64,000 bases of DNA from Geobacter sp. AOG1 (GCF_019972315.1 NZ_BLIZ01000001.1:124001-188000); one strand, 5' to 3'; shown: positions 19,039 through 28,719, numbered from the stretch's first letter. Notes: generated by a model not told the origin, from the sequence alone. Made by a program: numbers and translations.

Positions 19039-22000
19039 ATGAAGCGATGGAAGAAAGCGGCGCTCATTACCAGCGGCATCGTGCTTCTCCTGGCGGGTTT
19101 CGTCGCGTTTGAGCTCCCAGGCATCGTCAAAAACCAGGCGGTGCAGAAGGTGGAGACTGCGACCGGCAGAAAGCTCGCCATCGGCGGGATTTCCATCAAC
19201 CCCTTTGCCTGGACGATTGAGGTTCGTGACTTCCGTTTCTCCGAGGAGGGAGGATGGGAGACCTTCGCCGCCTTCAGCAGCGCCCGGATCGCCGTGAGCC
19301 CTTTATCCCTCTACCGGAGGGCGCCGATCATCGCTGCGGCCCGTATAAACTCTCCCCACCTCCGCATCGTCAGGGTCGGGGCAAACTGCTACAACTTCTC
19401 GGACCTCCTGAAGTGGCTGCCTCTGCATCCCCGTTTATCCGTCAACAACCTCACGATAACAAACGGCTCCATCGACTTCATCGACCAAGGGCTTCCCGTC
19501 GAGAAGCGGCATGAACTGCGCAAGGTCGAGCTTGCCGTCCCCTTTATCACTACCATTCCGTATCTTGCCGACCGGTACATCAACCCCCGCCTGAACGCAG
19601 TAGTGAACGGCTCTCCGCTTCATGTGGAGGGAAAACTCAGGCCGTTCCCCAAGGCAGTTGAGGCCTCGATAGCCTTAGAACTGAAGGAGGTCTCCCTCCC
19701 CTATTACCTTGCCTACGTCCCCGGAGCGCTCCCGGTCCGGGTCGAATCAGGGCGGGTATCGGCGAAGGTAGAGGTGAACTACCGGGCGGCGCAGATGGAA
19801 AACCCGGAGTTGGCGCTCAACGGCAGCGTGACCCTGGCTGACATGAAGATAGTCGACCGGACCGGGGCTCCCTTCCTGGCTTTGACGCGGCTCGACACAG
19901 GGATCACCCGCGCCCGGCTCCTGGCAGAGGAGTTCGAGCTCTCCTCCCTATCCGCCGACGGGCTGGAGGTCTTCCTGTCGCGCGACAAAAAAGGGGTCTG
20001 GAGCCACAGCCGGCTTGCTGGTGAGGTTTCCCCTAGCGCCGCCCCTCGCAGGAAAGCGCTCGTCAGCGTAACAGAGACGCGGCTCAGAAACGGGCGGTTC
20101 CACTTCATTGACAGCCTCCCTCCCGGCGGGTTTACGGCCGACCTGGAAGGGATCTCCCTAGATATGCGAGGCTACTCAACCTCCCCGGGAAAACGGGCGA
20201 GCTATGCCCTCTCCTTTACAACGTTGCGCGGGGAGAAGGGGAGCCTGAAAGGTGAGTTCTCTCCCCTGCCGCTGGTGACCTCTTCGTCGATTGAGCTTAC
20301 CGGGGTTATGTTGGAAGCGTACTACCCCTACCTCGCTTCGGTCCTGGGCGCCAAGTTGAAGGGGAGTCTCGATGTCGCAGCCAATCTGGACTTCGGCGGG
20401 CCGGATGGGATGAGGATCGAGAAGGTCGTCATCCAGGTCCGGCAGCTTTCCGCACCGTTCGAAAAGGGTGAGGAAATAACCCTGGAGTCGCTCTCCCTCG
20501 CCGGGGGGAGGTTCAGCCAGAAGGAATACCTGCTGGAAGCGGCCGATGTCACCCTCAGGGATGGCGATCTCCGGTTCTCCCGCATACGGAAGGGGACACT
20601 CCTGCCTCTGGCCCTTCTGTCCGAGTGGGAAAAGAGGGCTGCGAAAGGTAATAAGGCGGCGACACCACCACTCCGCTACCGGATCGGCCGCATCGCCGGG
20701 TCAGGGATGAACGTTTCCTTTTCGGATGAGATGCTGGCAAAGCGGCCGAACTTCACCCTTGAAAAGATCGCCTTCACCCTGGAGAAGCTCGCCGGCCCCC
20801 CCTTTGGCTTGATCCCCTTCAGCGTAGCGGCGACATACGGGAAAGGGGGCTCGCTCAGGGTCTCCGGCAGCGCCACCCCCGCCCCCTGGAAGCTTAAAGG
20901 GAATGTGACCATGCAACGGATTCCGCTCACCGATTTCGCCCCCTACTTCCCTGAAAACCTCAACATGGTCGTAGCGGACGGCAAGGTCGATGCCCGTCTC
21001 GCCGTCTCTCTAGCTGCCGAGGGGGACCGCCTGACCGGCACGTTCGGCGGGTCGGCCGGCATCCGTTCCTTATACTGTCTCGACGCCGAGGGGGAGGACC
21101 TTCTGAAATGGGAAAGCCTCCAGTTGGACAAGATGAACGGGAGCCTTGCCCCCTTTGCTCTCGATATCGGCGATGTGGCCCTCACCCGGTTCTATTCACG
21201 GATCATCGTTGAAAAGGACGGAAGCCTCAACCTCCAGCACCTCTACACTCGGGAACCGGAGGGGGAAGAGAAGGAAACCGCGGCCGGGAGGAAGAGGAGA
21301 ATGGTCCGGATCGGCACGGTCACCATGCAGGACGGTACCCTTGCCTTCACCGACCACCATGTGATGGGGGGATACACCACGGCCCTTTTCAATCTGGGGG
21401 GACGGGTAAGTGGCCTCTCCTCCGAGGAGAACCGGTTTGCCGACGTGGACCTGCGCGGCAACCTGCAAAACCAATCCCCTCTCAGGATTACCGGGCGAAT
21501 CAACCCCCTGCGCGCCGACCTCTTCGCCGACCTCAAGGTGAGCTTCACCGATATTGAACTCTCCCCCATGACCCCCTATTCGGGGACCTACCTCGGCTAT
21601 GCTGTAGACAAGGGGAAACTGTTTCTCGACTCCAACTACCGGATCGAGAGCAGGAAGCTCGATTCGGAGAACAGGGTCTTCATCGATCAGCTTGACTTCG
21701 GCAAGCGCATCGAAAGCGACAAGGCGACCAACCTTCCGGTCCGCCTTGCCGTCGCTCTCCTCAAGGACCGGAAGGGGGAGATCCGCCTCGTCCTACCGGT
21801 CACGGGACGGACCGACGACCCGCAGTTCAGTGTCTGGCGCGTGGTGCGTGATATCCTGAAGAATCTCGTCGTTACTGCGGCGAACTCCCCCTTCACCTTG
21901 CTCCAGTCCATGTTCGGCGTGAAGGAGGACTTGAGAAGCGTCGGCTTCGCTTATGGCTCCGCCGAGCTTTCCCTCGGCGAACGGGAAAAACTTCTGAAGC

Positions 22001-22503
22001 TGGCTACGGTGCTCAGCGACAGGCCGGCGCTTAAGATCGAGGTTGTCGGTTTTGTGGACAGGGAACGTGACGATGAGGGGTTACGGAACGAGCTCCTCCT
22101 GGAAAAGATGCGCGCCGAGAAGTTCCTCTCCATGGTGAAGGAGAAGAAGAACCAGCCGGGCGATTCTCCTGAGACCGTGCAGATCTCCCGCGAGGAGTAC
22201 GTCAGATACCTGAAGGCGGTCTACGCCAAGGAAGAATTCCCCAAGCCGCGGAACATCCTCGGGCTGATCAAGGCGATCCCCGATGCGGAGATGAAGAAGC
22301 TGATTCTGGCTAACACCGTCGTGGGCGAGCAGCAACTGCGGAGCCTGGCCAAAGCCAGGGCTGCCGGGGTCAAGGCGTTTCTCGTTAATCAGGGGAAAAT
22401 GGATTCAGCGCGGGTCTTCCAGAAGAGCGGGGACATGTACAGGGTGCCGGCGAGGGGAGGGGAACCCGTGAGCCGGGTCGAGTTCGAGGTTGGGGTGGAA
22501 TAA
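19039..22503 (+). CDS. DUF748 / AsmA-like envelope protein with OmpA-like C-terminus
   Basis: A 1,154-residue protein with one N-terminal membrane anchor (residues 8-28), the AsmA/DUF748 opening that continues into GRKLAIGGISINPFAW, and long beta-rich repeats. The C-terminal part (from about residue 970) resembles an OmpA-type peptidoglycan-binding fold: VGFAYGSAELSLGEREKL followed by LKIEVVGFVDRERDDEGLR. AsmA-like proteins of this size form groove-shaped bridges across the periplasm that move phospholipids to the outer membrane in Gram-negative bacteria; that role is inferred from the superfamily. An mlaA gene lies convergently 100 bases downstream, a lipid-transport theme. A GGGATAG ribosome site precedes the ATG. 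Confidence 0.85.
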   Translation: MKRWKKAALITSGIVLLLAGFVAFELPGIVKNQAVQKVETATGRKLAIGGISINPFAWTIEVRDFRFSEEGGWETFAAFSSARIAVSPLSLYRRAPIIAAARINSPHLRIVRVGANCYNFSDLLKWLPLHPRLSVNNLTITNGSIDFIDQGLPVEKRHELRKVELAVPFITTIPYLADRYINPRLNAVVNGSPLHVEGKLRPFPKAVEASIALELKEVSLPYYLAYVPGALPVRVESGRVSAKVEVNYRAAQMENPELALNGSVTLADMKIVDRTGAPFLALTRLDTGITRARLLAEEFELSSLSADGLEVFLSRDKKGVWSHSRLAGEVSPSAAPRRKALVSVTETRLRNGRFHFIDSLPPGGFTADLEGISLDMRGYSTSPGKRASYALSFTTLRGEKGSLKGEFSPLPLVTSSSIELTGVMLEAYYPYLASVLGAKLKGSLDVAANLDFGGPDGMRIEKVVIQVRQLSAPFEKGEEITLESLSLAGGRFSQKEYLLEAADVTLRDGDLRFSRIRKGTLLPLALLSEWEKRAAKGNKAATPPLRYRIGRIAGSGMNVSFSDEMLAKRPNFTLEKIAFTLEKLAGPPFGLIPFSVAATYGKGGSLRVSGSATPAPWKLKGNVTMQRIPLTDFAPYFPENLNMVVADGKVDARLAVSLAAEGDRLTGTFGGSAGIRSLYCLDAEGEDLLKWESLQLDKMNGSLAPFALDIGDVALTRFYSRIIVEKDGSLNLQHLYTREPEGEEKETAAGRKRRMVRIGTVTMQDGTLAFTDHHVMGGYTTALFNLGGRVSGLSSEENRFADVDLRGNLQNQSPLRITGRINPLRADLFADLKVSFTDIELSPMTPYSGTYLGYAVDKGKLFLDSNYRIESRKLDSENRVFIDQLDFGKRIESDKATNLPVRLAVALLKDRKGEIRLVLPVTGRTDDPQFSVWRVVRDILKNLVVTAANSPFTLLQSMFGVKEDLRSVGFAYGSAELSLGEREKLLKLATVLSDRPALKIEVVGFVDRERDDEGLRNELLLEKMRAEKFLSMVKEKKNQPGDSPETVQISREEYVRYLKAVYAKEEFPKPRNILGLIKAIPDAEMKKLILANTVVGEQQLRSLAKARAAGVKAFLVNQGKMDSARVFQKSGDMYRVPARGGEPVSRVEFEVGVE

Positions 22504-22611
22504 CCTCATGGATTTAATAAGCCTGATTGGAAGAGAGGCTTCGTGAGATAAACTGGTCGGAATAACGAATAAAAAAACATCCAGCAGATTCATGCCAACT
22601 CCTACATCCTG

Positions 22612-23412
22612 TCACTCTGCGGGGAGAGGCTTGCCTGACTCGATTTCGCGCTTCTCGTGGTAAAAGAAGCGGACCATGTAGTACTCGAAGGGATAGCCGC
22701 TCTCATAGTAGCGGAAACTCTGCTGGTGCCGCGTATCGATTGCCTCAAGGGTCGTTATCCCCGAGGTGATGGCGAAAGCGTCGTCGGAGTTTCCAAACGG
22801 ATCGATCGCGGTGTAAATCCCGTATCTGATGCCACTATCCACGGCGAGACCTCCCGCGTCGCGCAGGGACGAGGGGCCCAATATCGGCAGCACCAGGTAC
22901 GGCCCGGAGTCTGCCCCCCAGTAGCCAAGGGTCTTGCCGAAATCCTCATCATGCCGCTCCAGGCCAAAACTGGTGGCCGGATCGAACAAGCCGCCAAGCC
23001 CAAAGGTACTGTTCGTCACGAAACGGCCAAGCGTCGTCACCGACTCCGTCCCCTTCAGCTGGAACAGGCTGTTGGTGAGATTTCTGACTTCCCCGAGGTT
23101 ATTGAAGAAACCGGAGATACGTTCCTGGAGGAAGGTGGGAGTGACGAACTCGTAACCATTCACCACGGGGAGGAAGAGGTATTTGTCGAAGTAGAAGTTG
23201 AACCGGTACATGCTTCGGTTGAACCCCTCCCAGGGGTCCGCTACCTCGGCGAAGCGCTGATCCCGGAACTCGCTTATGGAGTGCATCGGCGACACCTCTG
23301 CCGGGGTATTCGCCCTGGTTCCGGCGCACCCGGCAAGGGACAGCAACAACACCAACGCGAGGATTATCCTGTGGACCAGGACCCGGCAGGCTCGGTAGCG
23401 GGAAACCGTCAT
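22612..23412 (-). CDS. mlaA: MlaA (VacJ) outer-membrane lipoprotein, phospholipid trafficking
   Basis: A 266-residue MlaA homologue that in the Mla pathway removes phospholipids from the outer leaflet of the outer membrane. The ATG at 23412 is used because AAGGAGGG lies upstream and the product begins with a lipoprotein signal ending LLSLAGC; the frame extends 37 codons further but without signal character. Family features: DPWEGFNRSMYRFN, then GLGGLFDPATSFGLERHDEDFGKTLG in two blocks, and PYLVLPILGPSSLRDAGG. It lies 16 bases after the stop of an alpha/beta hydrolase gene on the same strand, forming an operon. No MlaFEDB transporter genes are in the window. Confidence 0.95.
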   Translation of the reverse strand: MTVSRYRACRVLVHRIILALVLLLSLAGCAGTRANTPAEVSPMHSISEFRDQRFAEVADPWEGFNRSMYRFNFYFDKYLFLPVVNGYEFVTPTFLQERISGFFNNLGEVRNLTNSLFQLKGTESVTTLGRFVTNSTFGLGGLFDPATSFGLERHDEDFGKTLGYWGADSGPYLVLPILGPSSLRDAGGLAVDSGIRYGIYTAIDPFGNSDDAFAITSGITTLEAIDTRHQQSFRYYESGYPFEYYMVRFFYHEKREIESGKPLPAE

Positions 23413-23428
23413 CGTGGTGCCCTCCTTG

Positions 23429-24700
23429 TCATTTGAAGAAAGCGACCATGTAATCCAGGTTTTCCTGGTACTCAAGGTTGCCCAGATGGCCGCCGCGCGG
23501 GTAGATTTTGGTTCGCTCGCCAAAGACCTGCCGCAGATAATCGAGTTCCGCTTTGGTCAGGATGAAGTCGTTCTCGTTGGTCATCACGCCGAACTTGGCA
23601 GACGATTTCAGGTACCCTTCGATGCTCCTGAGGGACTCTGACTCAATGAGAGCCTCCTTGGTGAGTCCCGGCCGCCGCTTTTGGAAGTAGGGATAAAAGT
23701 ACTCGTTTAAATAGTCGAAGAAGCTCAAGTGGGTGGAGACCAGGAAATAGTCGAAAAGGGAATCGGTGGCACTCAGCAGACGGTTCTTCGGCACAACGTA
23801 GCCGCCGTTGGTCATCACGTCGGAGGAAAAGATCATGCCTGCCAGATTGATGCGGAAGGTGAGCCCGATTAATCCGGCGGTTTCCTCGCGGGAGAAAAGA
23901 CGCTCCGTGTATATCGAGTAAAGAAAATCATCGTTGATGGCGACGAAATTCCCATAGCGATAATACTGACTAAACTTGGCCAGCATCTTGTTGAAAAATA
24001 TTCCTTGCTTCTTGGATCCCCCGGGAATCTGTTTCACCAGTTCCTCAATCCTTGTCGCCGAATTGTAGAGGCTTACAGGAGGATTGATCATGAGCACTTT
24101 GTGGAAGTTGAAGACCCGGCGCTCCTCGTCCAGCTTCGCCACGAAGGCGGCTTGGCTGGCTCCCAGGCTATAGCCGCACAGATGGAAGGAGGATACCTCG
24201 ATGTCACTTTCCACCTGCTTCCAGGCGGTCTCCATCACCCGGTACAAGTCAGCAGCGTCCTCGGTCAGGTCGCCGGGGACGCTGCTTTGGGAGGCGGAGA
24301 TAATAAAATTGGCAAGGGAGGGCGACGGCAGGGTAATGACATGAAAGCCGGCCTGGTAGAAGGCTTTCATCATGGTCAAAAGCTTGGGAGCCCGGTCACT
24401 GGAGCCGGCGCCGGCGATCAGGAATACCAGCGGTGCCTTTTGCTCCTGGTAGGCGAAGGTGCAACGCAGCCCCGTGTCGTAAAAGAAGACCGGAGGTATC
24501 TGCCGGTCCGGGATGACATCAAGCACGAGTTGCCGGGTGCGCATCTTTGCGGGGAACTTGGGGATGAGGCTTGCCGGGGTCCCGAGAATGGTGGCTTCAT
24601 ACGATCCCGGAATCGGGTAGCCGTAGCCGTCGTCCGCCGCCATACTTGACACGGGCAACAGGAGGAGGCAGGTGATGAACAGCATTCTCAGGTGCATCAT
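23429..24700 (-). CDS. Secreted alpha/beta hydrolase co-transcribed with mlaA
   Basis: A 423-residue protein with a cleavable signal peptide (residues 1-21, ending SSMA). The alpha/beta hydrolase signature is present: nucleophile elbow HLCGYSLGASQ, an oxyanion-type FLIAGAGSSDR strand, and plausible acid and histidine in TNENDFIL and RGGHLGNLEY near the C-terminus. It is therefore likely a periplasmic or outer-membrane serine esterase/lipase. It is the first gene of a two-gene unit with mlaA (16 bases apart), which suggests that it acts on lipids or lipoproteins handled by MlaA; that is inference. The start has GGAGG about 7 bases upstream, with a second in-frame ATG directly after. Confidence 0.82.
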   Translation of the reverse strand: MMHLRMLFITCLLLLPVSSMAADDGYGYPIPGSYEATILGTPASLIPKFPAKMRTRQLVLDVIPDRQIPPVFFYDTGLRCTFAYQEQKAPLVFLIAGAGSSDRAPKLLTMMKAFYQAGFHVITLPSPSLANFIISASQSSVPGDLTEDAADLYRVMETAWKQVESDIEVSSFHLCGYSLGASQAAFVAKLDEERRVFNFHKVLMINPPVSLYNSATRIEELVKQIPGGSKKQGIFFNKMLAKFSQYYRYGNFVAINDDFLYSIYTERLFSREETAGLIGLTFRINLAGMIFSSDVMTNGGYVVPKNRLLSATDSLFDYFLVSTHLSFFDYLNEYFYPYFQKRRPGLTKEALIESESLRSIEGYLKSSAKFGVMTNENDFILTKAELDYLRQVFGERTKIYPRGGHLGNLEYQENLDYMVAFFK

Positions 24701-24829
24701 GCGGATGCCTCCATTGCTTTAACGTGCATTTCGTTTCTACGGATCGGCATGGGGCCACGTCCGTACCATTGTTAGCTTGTTCCCTTCTGTTGGAGAATTG
24801 CAGTCTTTCGGACTGGCAAAGACAGGATG

Positions 24830-24979
24830 CTACAGGACCTTCCGCCCTTGAATGATGCGTACCAGCACCACTATAATGGCAATTACGAGCAGAATGTGGA
24901 TCAGCCCCCCCATGGTATATGAAGTAACAATGCCTAACAGCCACAGTACTATCATGACCACGCAGATTGTCCAGAGCAT
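24830..24979 (-). CDS. Small hydrophobic protein, lmo0937-like
   Basis: A 49-residue protein that is almost entirely two membrane helices: LWTICVVMIVLWLLGIVT, then a short TMGGLIHILL turn and IAIIVVLVRIIQGRK. This matches the widespread lmo0937 family of tiny membrane proteins of unknown role. A longer frame reaches 25093, but a GGGGGGAGGG ribosome site directly before the ATG at 24979 decides the start. It lies downstream of the BON lipoprotein gene on the same strand; such proteins are often seen beside stress or envelope genes, which fits here. Confidence 0.8.
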   Translation of the reverse strand: MLWTICVVMIVLWLLGIVTSYTMGGLIHILLVIAIIVVLVRIIQGRKVL

Positions 24980-25107
24980 AACGCCCTCCCCCCTGTAGCA
25001 ACGGCTGTCAGTAGCGTCAACCGCTGCCTTTTCAGCACCCTGATAACGTCTAACAGAATCGAAAAAACCCGCCGGAGCGGGTTGTGAATGCACCTGAATC
25101 TATGCTG

Positions 25108-25422
25108 CTATTTTACAACCAGGTCGTTATTCACCGAAACGACACCATTTACGCTGCCGGCAACCTCTCCTGCCTTTTTAACGCTCTGCGCCGAATCGAC
25201 AAAACCGCTTAACTGAACTACCCCTTTGAATGTCTTGACGTTGATCTGCAAGGTTTTAAGCGTTGCTTCGTTAAAGATTGCGGCTTTCACCTTGGTTGTG
25301 ATGACGGAGTCATCGACATACTGGCCGGTGCTCTCCTGCTTTTGCGTGGCTGCGCACCCCAGGAAGGTGGTAATCAGCCCGATGCAGACCAGGAATTTCA
25401 ACATGCGATACAGTTTTAGCAT
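25108..25422 (-). CDS. BON-domain lipoprotein (OsmY-like)
   Basis: A 104-residue lipoprotein with one BON domain. The signal runs to a lipobox FLGC near residue 23; the mature part has the typical DDSVITTKVKAAIFNEATLK start, then INVKTFKGVVQLSGFVDSA and VSVNNDLVVK at the end. BON domains bind membranes or phospholipids, and OsmY-type proteins respond to osmotic stress in the periplasm. AAGGAG lies 8 bases before the ATG at 25422; a second ATG six codons on would also give a lipoprotein. It is followed on the same strand by the lmo0937-like gene. Confidence 0.9.
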   Translation of the reverse strand: MLKLYRMLKFLVCIGLITTFLGCAATQKQESTGQYVDDSVITTKVKAAIFNEATLKTLQINVKTFKGVVQLSGFVDSAQSVKKAGEVAGSVNGVVSVNNDLVVK

Positions 25423-25578
25423 GATGTTTTCTCCTTTCCATAGGTACTACATTTTACCTTACGCAGAACTAAGTTTATCCAACACTGCCTGCCTGTCAAC
25501 GCACCTGGTCCCATTGACAAGCAACCTCCCTGTGGTACCCATAAGAATGAAATCAACGGGAAAAGGGGGGAAGCTGCC

Positions 25579-26556
25579 ATGCGCCGTGCAACTCTTTCGC
25601 TCATATTAGTTCTTCTGGCCTGGCCGGCTTTTGCCGGGGAAATCAGCTTTCTCGGCGGTAACGGGTGGACCAATAACCCTGTCGAGAAAACCTTCGCCTG
25701 GCAAGTTCAGTACATGGAGGGGCTTGGCGAGCATTTCGCCTACTCCCTCTCGTACGTGAACCAGGGGCACTTTATCTCGCACCACCGTGACGCCAATGCC
25801 GCCAATCTTTGGGTCCGCACCAATCTGTTCGATCGGCAGCTTTCGCTGGGCGCAGGCTTCGGAGGCTTGTTCTATTACGACACCATCCACCCTGCCAACG
25901 GAGGCGCCGCCCAGGATTTTCACGGCTGGGGGACCATGGTCAACGTGGCGGCGACCTGGTATACGGAGAGCCGCTTGTTCTACCAACTGCAAGGCTATTG
26001 GGTCAGGGGGGGGCAAAGCTTCAATACCCTGTCGGCGCTCGCCGGCATCGGCTACCAGCTCGATGCACCGCCTTCACCGGGACCTGACGTGAAAGGAACC
26101 CGCCTCACCAAGACAACCACCGACAACGAACTGACGGTGCTTGGCGGCGAAACGGTCGTGAATATCCCCGGCCAGGGACGTTCGCGCGCCATCGCTCTCG
26201 AATACCGGCGCGGACTCTGGCGCTTTCTGGAGCTGACGGCAGGGGCCCGTTACGAGGGAAGAAACGACCTGATCGACCGGTACGGCCTGACCACCCAGCT
26301 CTGGCTGGCAAAGCCCTTCCTGGATGACCGTATTGCCCTCAGTGCCGGCTTCGGCGGGTATTACGCCGTGGATCAACGCCGCGGCGGCCATGAAGAGGGA
26401 CGGAACAGCAACGCCTTCGTAGCCGAAATCGCCTCGATGTCGGGCAGTTTCCGGCTCAGCGAGCACTGGCACATACGCGCCACCTGGGACCGGATCATCA
26501 CGAGCTACAACCGGGACTCCGACGTCTTTCTGGGGGGGATCGGCTACCGGTTTTGA
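25579..26556 (+). CDS. Outer-membrane beta-barrel protein
   Basis: A 325-residue protein with a signal peptide (LSLILVLLAWPAFAG, residues 6-20), alternating polar/aromatic strands throughout and a C-terminal phenylalanine in GGIGYRF, the usual signature for Bam-dependent barrel insertion. A polar cluster NQGHFISHHRD near residue 59 could be a conserved functional site; related barrels include lipid-modifying enzymes such as PagL, but the PagL catalytic pattern is not clearly seen, so no enzyme call is made. A GGGGGGAA ribosome site precedes the ATG. A lipoprotein gene follows 41 bases downstream. Confidence 0.7.
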   Translation: MRRATLSLILVLLAWPAFAGEISFLGGNGWTNNPVEKTFAWQVQYMEGLGEHFAYSLSYVNQGHFISHHRDANAANLWVRTNLFDRQLSLGAGFGGLFYYDTIHPANGGAAQDFHGWGTMVNVAATWYTESRLFYQLQGYWVRGGQSFNTLSALAGIGYQLDAPPSPGPDVKGTRLTKTTTDNELTVLGGETVVNIPGQGRSRAIALEYRRGLWRFLELTAGARYEGRNDLIDRYGLTTQLWLAKPFLDDRIALSAGFGGYYAVDQRRGGHEEGRNSNAFVAEIASMSGSFRLSEHWHIRATWDRIITSYNRDSDVFLGGIGYRF

Positions 26557-26597
26557 GGCATCCGGAGACAAAAGCACCCTCAACAAAGGAGCAAAAA

Positions 26598-26918
26598 ATG
26601 AAAAGTTTACTCAGCATGTTTTTTGTCGCGCTATTTGCAGCGTTCATGCTCACGGCATGCGTGGTGACGCCGGGCCCGGGAGGCTACGGCGTGGAAGTGG
26701 CCCCGGCTCTTCCAGCGGTTATCGAGTTGGATGTAGCACAACCGTACTACTATCAGAGCGGCTACTACTATTTCTATCAGGGCGATCGCTGGAACTACTC
26801 GAGATCAAGGAGCGGACCCTGGGCGGAGCTGCCGAGATCCCACTGGCCAAAAGAGATCAGGCAAAGGGGGAGAGAAGAACGGGGTGGAGAATTCAGGCGC
26901 GAGCGTGAAGAGAGATAA
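26598..26918 (+). CDS. Small tyrosine-rich lipoprotein with YYYxQGDxW motif
   Basis: A 106-residue predicted lipoprotein: signal residues 1-20 with lipobox LTAC, a glycine/proline linker, a tyrosine cluster PYYYQSGYYYFYQGDRW and SGPWAELP, then a charged Arg/Glu tail (QRGREERGGEFRRERE). AAAGGAG five bases before the ATG at 26598 fixes the start; the frame opens further upstream without a ribosome site. The same YYY...QGD.W...S....GPW pattern occurs in the larger secreted protein at 32857-33810, so the two share a small domain of unknown function. It may form a unit with the upstream barrel gene. A strong terminator follows. Confidence 0.75.
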   Translation: MKSLLSMFFVALFAAFMLTACVVTPGPGGYGVEVAPALPAVIELDVAQPYYYQSGYYYFYQGDRWNYSRSRSGPWAELPRSHWPKEIRQRGREERGGEFRREREER

Positions 26919-26953
26919 GTATTAAGGAACGGCCGCATTGTTTTGCGCTGTTG

Positions 26954-26995
26954 ACACTCCCGCAGGGCGCATGCGCCCAGCGGGAGTGTTCATTT
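26954..26995 (+). terminator. Rho-independent terminator after the lipoprotein gene
   Basis: ACACTCCCGC at 26954-26963 pairs with GCGGGAGTGT at 26980-26989 around an inner GGCGCATGCGCC palindrome, then TCATTTAATTTT. It ends the 25579-26918 transcript. Confidence 0.85.
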
Positions 26996-27183
26996 AATTT
27001 TCATGATAACGCCGTGTAAGAGAGTCCTTACTTCCGCACCATGGCAACTCTCTGATATCAAGGCCCGCCCACAGTCGCCCATCTTTTACAAATCGTTTAC
27101 ATTGCCGGCGATGACAGTCGCAGAAATAGCTATACACTCTAAAGAATCACTTTCCCGCATAAATGCATCGCAGGAGCATTCAC

Positions 27184-28719
27184 ATGAAGATTCTCCTCGT
27201 GTATCCCCACTATCCCGACACCTTCTGGAGCTTCCGGTACGCCCTGAAATTCATCGACAGGAAGGCAAGCTTTCCCCCGTTGGGGCTTCTGACGGTGGCT
27301 GCCATGCTCCCCGGCCAGTGGGAAAAGAGGCTCGTCGACATGAACGTCCAGGCTCTCTCCGACGAGGAGCTGGCATGGGCGGATTACGTCTTCATCAGCG
27401 CCATGACCATCCAGCGGAAGTCGGCGAAGGAGGTGATCGCCCGCTGCCGGCAACTGGGGGTGAGGACCGTGGCCGGTGGCCCCCTCTTTACCGCCTGCCA
27501 CGACGATTTTCCCGACGTGGACCACCTGGTACTGGGGGAAGCGGAACTCACTCTTCCACCCTTCCTGGCTGATCTGTGCAAAGGCGGGGCACGGCATCTC
27601 TATGCCGACGAGCGATGGGCTGACCTGAGGACCACCCCTATCCCGCTCTGGGACCTGATAGATGTCAGGAACTATGCCGCCATGAATATCCAGTATTGCC
27701 GGGGATGCCCCTTTGACTGTGAGTTCTGCGACATCACCACGCTGTTCGGGAGAAGGCCGAGGAGCAAGACGCGGGAGCAGTTGATCGCAGAGTTGGAGAG
27801 CCTCTACGCCCGGGGATGGCGCGGGGCAATCTTTTTCGTCGACGACAACTTCATCGGCGACAAGGGGAAACTGAAGCGGGAGGTCCTGCCAGCCATTATC
27901 GACTGGATGGATCAGAAAGAGCACCCCTTCTATTTTTATACCGAGGCGTCCATCGACCTGGCCGACGACCCCCGTCTCATGGAACTCATGGTCAGGGCCG
28001 GGTTCGAGGAGGTCTTTATCGGCATCGAGACCCCTTACGAGGAGAGCCACGCCGAGAGCGGCAAGGTGCAGAACAGGAACCGTGACCTGCTGGCCTCGGT
28101 CAAGTGCATCCAGCGGGCCGGACTGCAGGTGCATGGGGGGTTCATCGTCGGCTTCGACAGCGACCCCCCCTCGATCTTCGAAAAACAGATTCTCTTCATT
28201 CAGGAGAGCGGCATCGTCACCGCCATGGTGGGTCTGCTTTCCGCCATTCGCGGGACCAGGCTCCACCGGCGTCTACGTAGAGAGGGGCGGCTGCTGGGGG
28301 ACGACTCCGGCAACAATATGGACAACGACCTCAACTTTGTTCCCCGGATGGAGGTCAAGGCGCTCATCGGGGGCTACCGGACCATCCTCGACACCATCTA
28401 CTCCCCCAGGAACTATTACCAGCGGGTGATCAGGCTCCTCAGGGAGTACCGGCCACTGCATCTGGGGAAGTTTCACCTCCAGCCGGGGTATGTGGGGGCG
28501 CTCTTCAAATCGATCCTGTTCCTGGGGGTTATCGGCAGGGAGAGGCTCCACTTCTGGAAACTCTTCTTCTGGTCTCTCCTCAGAAAGCCACGACTCTTCC
28601 CGCTGGCCATAACCTATGCCGTCTACGGGTTTCACTTCAGGAAGGTAGCGGAAAAAATCAGAAGAGACGGGATGTTCGATGGTAATGGTGCCTGGCATGA
28701 ACACGATCACTATATTTGA
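27184..28719 (+). CDS. B12-binding-domain radical SAM protein (DUF4070 type)
   Basis: A 511-residue enzyme. Residues 1-140 form a cobalamin-binding-like Rossmann domain (KILLVYPHYPDTFW, then FISAMTIQRKSAKEVI and TVAGGPLFTA). The radical SAM core follows with the CxxxCxxC cluster in CPFDCEFC near residue 178, FFVDDNFIGDKGKLKREV and a C-terminal DUF4070-like region. The ATG at 27184 has GGAG upstream; an earlier ATG at 27163 lacks one. The family resembles cobalamin-dependent methylases such as the hopanoid methylase HpnP, from memory; no hopanoid gene is adjacent, so the substrate is open. The gene ends just ahead of the pbp1A start region, so the two may be co-transcribed. Confidence 0.9.
   Translation: MKILLVYPHYPDTFWSFRYALKFIDRKASFPPLGLLTVAAMLPGQWEKRLVDMNVQALSDEELAWADYVFISAMTIQRKSAKEVIARCRQLGVRTVAGGPLFTACHDDFPDVDHLVLGEAELTLPPFLADLCKGGARHLYADERWADLRTTPIPLWDLIDVRNYAAMNIQYCRGCPFDCEFCDITTLFGRRPRSKTREQLIAELESLYARGWRGAIFFVDDNFIGDKGKLKREVLPAIIDWMDQKEHPFYFYTEASIDLADDPRLMELMVRAGFEEVFIGIETPYEESHAESGKVQNRNRDLLASVKCIQRAGLQVHGGFIVGFDSDPPSIFEKQILFIQESGIVTAMVGLLSAIRGTRLHRRLRREGRLLGDDSGNNMDNDLNFVPRMEVKALIGGYRTILDTIYSPRNYYQRVIRLLREYRPLHLGKFHLQPGYVGALFKSILFLGVIGRERLHFWKLFFWSLLRKPRLFPLAITYAVYGFHFRKVAEKIRRDGMFDGNGAWHEHDHYI

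Noticed and set aside
27139-28266. 375-residue minus-strand open frame
   Set aside because: Antisense shadow of the radical SAM gene; the sense frame has the CxxxCxxC cluster.
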